Assembly: GCA_963169135.1 (NCBI GenBank)
Contig: CAUJEQ010000001.1
Coordinates: forward strand, 1 to 7,651
Origin: Chloroflexota bacterium
Lineage (GTDB): Bacteria > Chloroflexota > Dehalococcoidia > Tepidiformales > Tepidiformaceae
Length of the DNA stretch: 7,651 bases
Direction of reading: 5' to 3'
The position numbers were made by a program, and so were the translations under genes. Below are positions 5,951 through 7,651 of this stretch, piece after piece (within the stretch, counting starts at the first letter, position 1; every line of letters starts with the position of its first letter). The notes beneath the pieces are model-generated. The model saw nothing but the letters and a program-made list of their open reading frames with translations, made no database searches and was not told the DNA's origin.

Positions 5951-6832
5951 ATGGCTGCACAACTCATCGACGGCACCGCTATCGCTTCCGAAATCCGGGC
6001 CGAAGTCGCTCGTGATGCTGCTGCGCTCAAGGCGAAAGGTGTCACTCCCGGGCTCGCCGCCATTATCGTTGGTGACAACGCCGGCTCCATCAGCTACGTC
6101 GCCATGAAGACGGCCGCCTGCGTCGAGGCCGGCATCTTCTCCGAGACCTTCCGCCTCCCGGAGTCCACCACTCAGGACGAACTGGTTGCGTTGGTCCACC
6201 GCATCAATGCGGACACCCGCTTCCACGCCATCCTCCCCCAACTCCCCCTCCCCAAGCACATCGATGAGCTCGCGGTGATCGACGCCATGGACCCCGCAAA
6301 GGACGCCGATGGCCTCCACCCGAAGAATCTGGGCCGCCTGCTCCGCGGGGAACTCACCGGCGCCATCCCCTGCACCCCCAACGGCGTCGTTGAGTTGCTC
6401 CTGCGCACGGGCAACGACCCCGCGGGCAAGCACGTCGTCGTGGTCGGCCGGAGCACCCTGGTGGGCAGGCCCCTTGCCGTCCTGCTTTCGAACAAGGCAA
6501 AGGGCGGCAACGCGACGGTCACCATCTGCCATACCGCCACCCCCAATATCGCCGTCCATACCCGGCAGGCCGATATCGTCGTCATGGCTGCCGGCCGCGC
6601 CAACACCCTGACGAAGGAGATGGTCCGGCCCGGCGCCGTGGTCATCGATGTCGGCGTGAACCGGGTCGATGCCCCCAACCGTCCGAGTGGCTATCGCCTC
6701 GTTGGCGACGCCTCGATGGATGTCCGCGAAGTCGCCTCCTGGGTGACCCCGTATACAGGCGGCGTTGGCCCGATGACGGTGGCCATGCTCCTGGTGAATA
6801 CCGTCCGCGCGGCACAGCGCGCGCTCAGGTAA
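5951..6832 (+). CDS. folD: Bifunctional methylenetetrahydrofolate dehydrogenase / methenyltetrahydrofolate cyclohydrolase (FolD)
   Basis: FolD oxidises 5,10-methylene-THF with NADP+ and hydrolyses the product to 10-formyl-THF, feeding one-carbon units to purines and formyl-Met-tRNA. The 293 residues match the family. Catalytic and substrate residues are present: Y49 and K53 in SYVAMK, Q97 in QLPLP, D120 in KDADG, PCTPNG (140-145). The nucleotide-binding part has VVVGRSTLVGRP (163-174), TVTICHTAT (189-197), ADIVVMAAG (207-215) and GAVVIDVGVN (228-237). Two normally strict spots differ: ILPQLPLP where ILVQLPLP is usual, and TPYTGGVGPMT (266-276) where TPVPGGVGPMT is nearly universal. ATG 5951 is chosen by alignment; the open frame reaches 5885 but the extra residues are unlike FolD. 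The 20 bases before the ATG are pyrimidine-rich with no SD, so the mRNA may be leaderless. It is divergent from the hypothetical gene and convergent with vapC, overlapping it by 8 bp. Confidence 0.95.
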   Translation: MAAQLIDGTAIASEIRAEVARDAAALKAKGVTPGLAAIIVGDNAGSISYVAMKTAACVEAGIFSETFRLPESTTQDELVALVHRINADTRFHAILPQLPLPKHIDELAVIDAMDPAKDADGLHPKNLGRLLRGELTGAIPCTPNGVVELLLRTGNDPAGKHVVVVGRSTLVGRPLAVLLSNKAKGGNATVTICHTATPNIAVHTRQADIVVMAAGRANTLTKEMVRPGAVVIDVGVNRVDAPNRPSGYRLVGDASMDVREVASWVTPYTGGVGPMTVAMLLVNTVRAAQRALR

Positions 6833-7219
6833 CCGTCGGGGCAACTACCTCAAGCCTCTCAATCCGGGCGAAATGCCGCACGTTCCGCGTGATGACTGCC
6901 AGCCCATTCGCCCGTGCCACCCCGGCGATGAGTAGGTCTCCGGCGTCCAGCGGCGTTCCCCGCCGCCGGAGCTCCGTGTCGATCAACGAGGCTTCCAGCG
7001 CCGAGCGCGTATCCAGCGGCAGGATGATGAACTCGCGCAAGAGGAGCATGCCCGCGTCCGTCGCCCTCCGCGAGTCCCAGCCGCGTGCCAGTTCGAACAC
7101 GTTGACGGCCGACGTGATGAGCAGGTTGTCCCGGCTGCAGTCGGCGATCCACACAGCCGCGCTACGTCGCTCTTGAGGACGTCGATCAGCACGTCGCTGT
7201 CGATCAGCGCGTCCGCCAC
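6825..7219 (-). pseudogene. VapC-like PIN-domain toxin gene with a frameshift
   Basis: PIN-domain VapC toxins are Mg-dependent ribonucleases that cut tRNA or rRNA. The first frame starts at GTG 7219 with VADALIDSDVLIDVLKSDV (catalytic D7 and neighbouring D9). Homology then continues in another frame from about 7160: AAVWIADCSRDNLLITSAVN, ELARG (catalytic Glu), TPLDAGDLLIAGVARANGL (catalytic Asp) and the typical TRNVRHFARI near the end at 6825. One added base near 7161-7165 would restore a protein of about 131 residues, the normal VapC length. As read, the first frame gives an unrelated tail and stops at 6983. All acidic residues of the active site survive, so the lesion is either recent or a sequencing/assembly error. 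GAGG lies 5 nt before the GTG, and the start overlaps the antitoxin gene by 16 bp, as in an intact operon. Confidence 0.8.
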
Positions 7220-7476
7220 TGCCGCCTCGACTCGCGAATCCGTGCCTTCCAGGCTTCGGCTTCCTCTTCGCCGATGCTCCCATCGAGCGCCCGCAGCCTG
7301 GCGATGCGAGCTTCCTTCGCTGCGTCGCTCCTGTGATCGAAGCCGGCCCCTTCTTCGGCGAGGTACGCATCCAGCGCCTCGTCAATCAGGCGCGAATACC
7401 CCCGCTCCCCCGGTCGTGCTGCCAGCTCTCGGAGCTTTCGGAGCTTCCCCTCATCGATCTCGATCGTCGTGCGCAT
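7204..7476 (-). CDS. Ribbon-helix-helix antitoxin (VapB-like)
   Basis: The 90-residue product begins with an RHH DNA-binding fold: strand RTTIEID (2-8), helix KLRKLRELAAR, turn PGERG, and helix YSRLIDEALDAYLAEE. The acidic/basic C-terminal half, including IGEEEAEAWKARIRESRRQW, is the usual toxin-wrapping part. It directly precedes and overlaps the PIN toxin gene by 16 bp, the standard antitoxin-first order. I chose ATG 7476 (MRTTIEID) over ATG 7491 because RHH proteins normally start at this strand and because the predicted transcription start falls at 7476. The protein should bind the palindrome in its own promoter, alone or with toxin, and repress the operon. Its reading frame is intact although the toxin's is broken. 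Assignment to VapB rather than another RHH antitoxin class rests on the toxin type. Confidence 0.85.
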   Translation of the reverse strand: MRTTIEIDEGKLRKLRELAARPGERGYSRLIDEALDAYLAEEGAGFDHRSDAAKEARIARLRALDGSIGEEEAEAWKARIRESRRQWRTR

Positions 7477-7482
7477 GATTTG

Positions 7483-7510
7483 ATCATCCATGCATGCATG
7501 TGCATGTCAA
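7483..7510 (-). promoter_or_regulatory. Promoter of the antitoxin-toxin operon
   Basis: On the minus strand a perfect -35 hexamer TTGACA (7505-7510) is followed after 16 bp by GATGAT (7483-7488, four of six bases of the -10). With six bases between the -10 and +1, transcription starts at 7476, exactly the A of the antitoxin ATG. No SD precedes that ATG, consistent with a leaderless mRNA. This is a consensus match by eye supported by its position. Confidence 0.6.
7489..7500. promoter_or_regulatory. Probable antitoxin operator (perfect 12-bp palindrome)
   Basis: CATGCATGCATG equals its own reverse complement and lies wholly within the 16-bp spacer between the -35 and -10 hexamers. A further GCATG half-site follows at 7502-7506. 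Ribbon-helix-helix antitoxins typically bind short palindromic repeats in their own promoters, so a protein bound here would block RNA polymerase. The sequence is direct; the operator role is inferred. Confidence 0.55.
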
Positions 7511-7537
7511 CGCTGATCAGGTCCGAAGACATACGAG

Positions 7538-7580
7538 ACAGTTTGGAGAGTGGGGAAACTGTATAAGCAATTGGTTTCCC
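7538..7580. repeat. Two overlapping, mutually exclusive inverted repeats
   Basis: ACAGTTT (7538-7544) is the exact complement of AAACTGT (7556-7562), with an 11-nt loop. GGGAAAC (7553-7559) is the exact complement of GTTTCCC (7574-7580), with a 14-nt loop. Both use AAAC at 7556-7559, so only one can form at a time. TATAAG (7562-7567), a plus-strand -10-like hexamer, lies in the second loop without a good -35. The block lies in the non-coding stretch upstream of the antitoxin promoter. It could be an operator, an attenuator-like RNA, or the end of a mobile or repeated element. Confidence 0.5.
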
Positions 7581-7585
7581 TCTAG

Positions 7586-7597
7586 GCCCTTACGGGC
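7586..7597 (-). other. Short GC hairpin, GNRA-type loop on the minus strand
   Basis: Read on the minus strand this is GCCC-GTAA-GGGC: a 4-bp GC stem closed by a GUAA tetraloop in RNA. On the plus strand the loop is UUAC, which is not a special tetraloop. This hints at minus-strand RNA structure, but no T-run follows and no known RNA family is recognised. Confidence 0.35.
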
Positions 7598-7627
7598 GTG
7601 GGTACCAGAAGGATGCGGGAAGGAAAG

Positions 7628-7651
7628 CCACCCTGGTGGGGTGGTGGGTGG
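7628..7651 (+). other. G-rich tract and hairpin at the window end
   Basis: CCACCC (7628-7633) pairs with GGGTGG (7639-7644) across a 5-nt loop, and GGGTGG occurs again at 7646-7651. From 7635 the plus strand has five G-runs of two or more, each separated by a single T, which fits a two-tetrad G-quadruplex. The same bases read as TGG TGG GGT GGT GGG TGG in a frame open from 7586, so this may instead be the start of a Trp/Gly-rich gene cut by the window edge. No function is assigned. Confidence 0.35.

Noticed and set aside
7161..7385. Single 186-residue minus-strand protein covering the toxin region
   Set aside because: Its first 75 residues are the antitoxin gene read in another frame; only the part from about 7160 on is PIN homology.
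7598..7637. Signal recognition particle RNA, suggested by ACCAG and GGGAAGGAAAGCC
   Set aside because: The conserved symmetric-loop motifs and the matching 3' strand are absent, so the similarity is limited to short common words.

Overview
The window is a G+C-rich, gene-dense bacterial chromosome segment. Housekeeping genes fill its centre and short, less ordinary elements lie at both ends. The host cannot be named from sequence alone. G+C-rich coding, GTG starts, weak or absent Shine-Dalgarno (SD) sequences and a VapBC-type module would fit an uncultured Chloroflexota-like or similar high-GC bacterium, but this is a low-confidence guess.

Left end (1-538): a very short minus-strand gene encodes little more than a LuxR/GerE helix-turn-helix, with a good SD and a plausible promoter. 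Upstream of it is a 103-bp tandem array of a 7-bp unit (CCAACGG, 14.7 copies). The array begins at the base next to the recJ stop codon.

Centre (539-5895, minus strand): transcription order is a 92-98-residue protein of unknown function, acpS (holo-ACP synthase), nnr (fused NAD(P)HX epimerase/dehydratase), fabF (3-oxoacyl-ACP synthase II) and recJ (5'-3' single-strand exonuclease). acpS/nnr and fabF/recJ each overlap by ATGA, and nnr to fabF is 19 nt, so this looks like one translationally coupled operon. AcpS activates the acyl carrier protein used by FabF. Nnr repairs damaged NAD(P)H. RecJ is a DNA-repair passenger.

Right (5951-7651): folD is transcribed divergently on the plus strand. Its last 8 bp overlap, tail to tail, a minus-strand PIN-domain toxin gene (vapC-like) that carries a frameshift near codon 19-20. 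The ribbon-helix-helix antitoxin gene ahead of it is intact and has a near-ideal TTGACA-N16-GATGAT promoter. A perfect 12-bp palindrome fills most of the spacer, and the predicted transcription start falls on the antitoxin ATG. The last 150 bases hold no complete gene but contain mutually exclusive inverted repeats, a small hairpin and a G-rich tract that may be the start of a gene cut by the window end.

I see no clear previously undescribed multi-gene system. The best leads are the heptamer array, the antitoxin operator/leaderless promoter with its frameshifted toxin, and the structured right edge.
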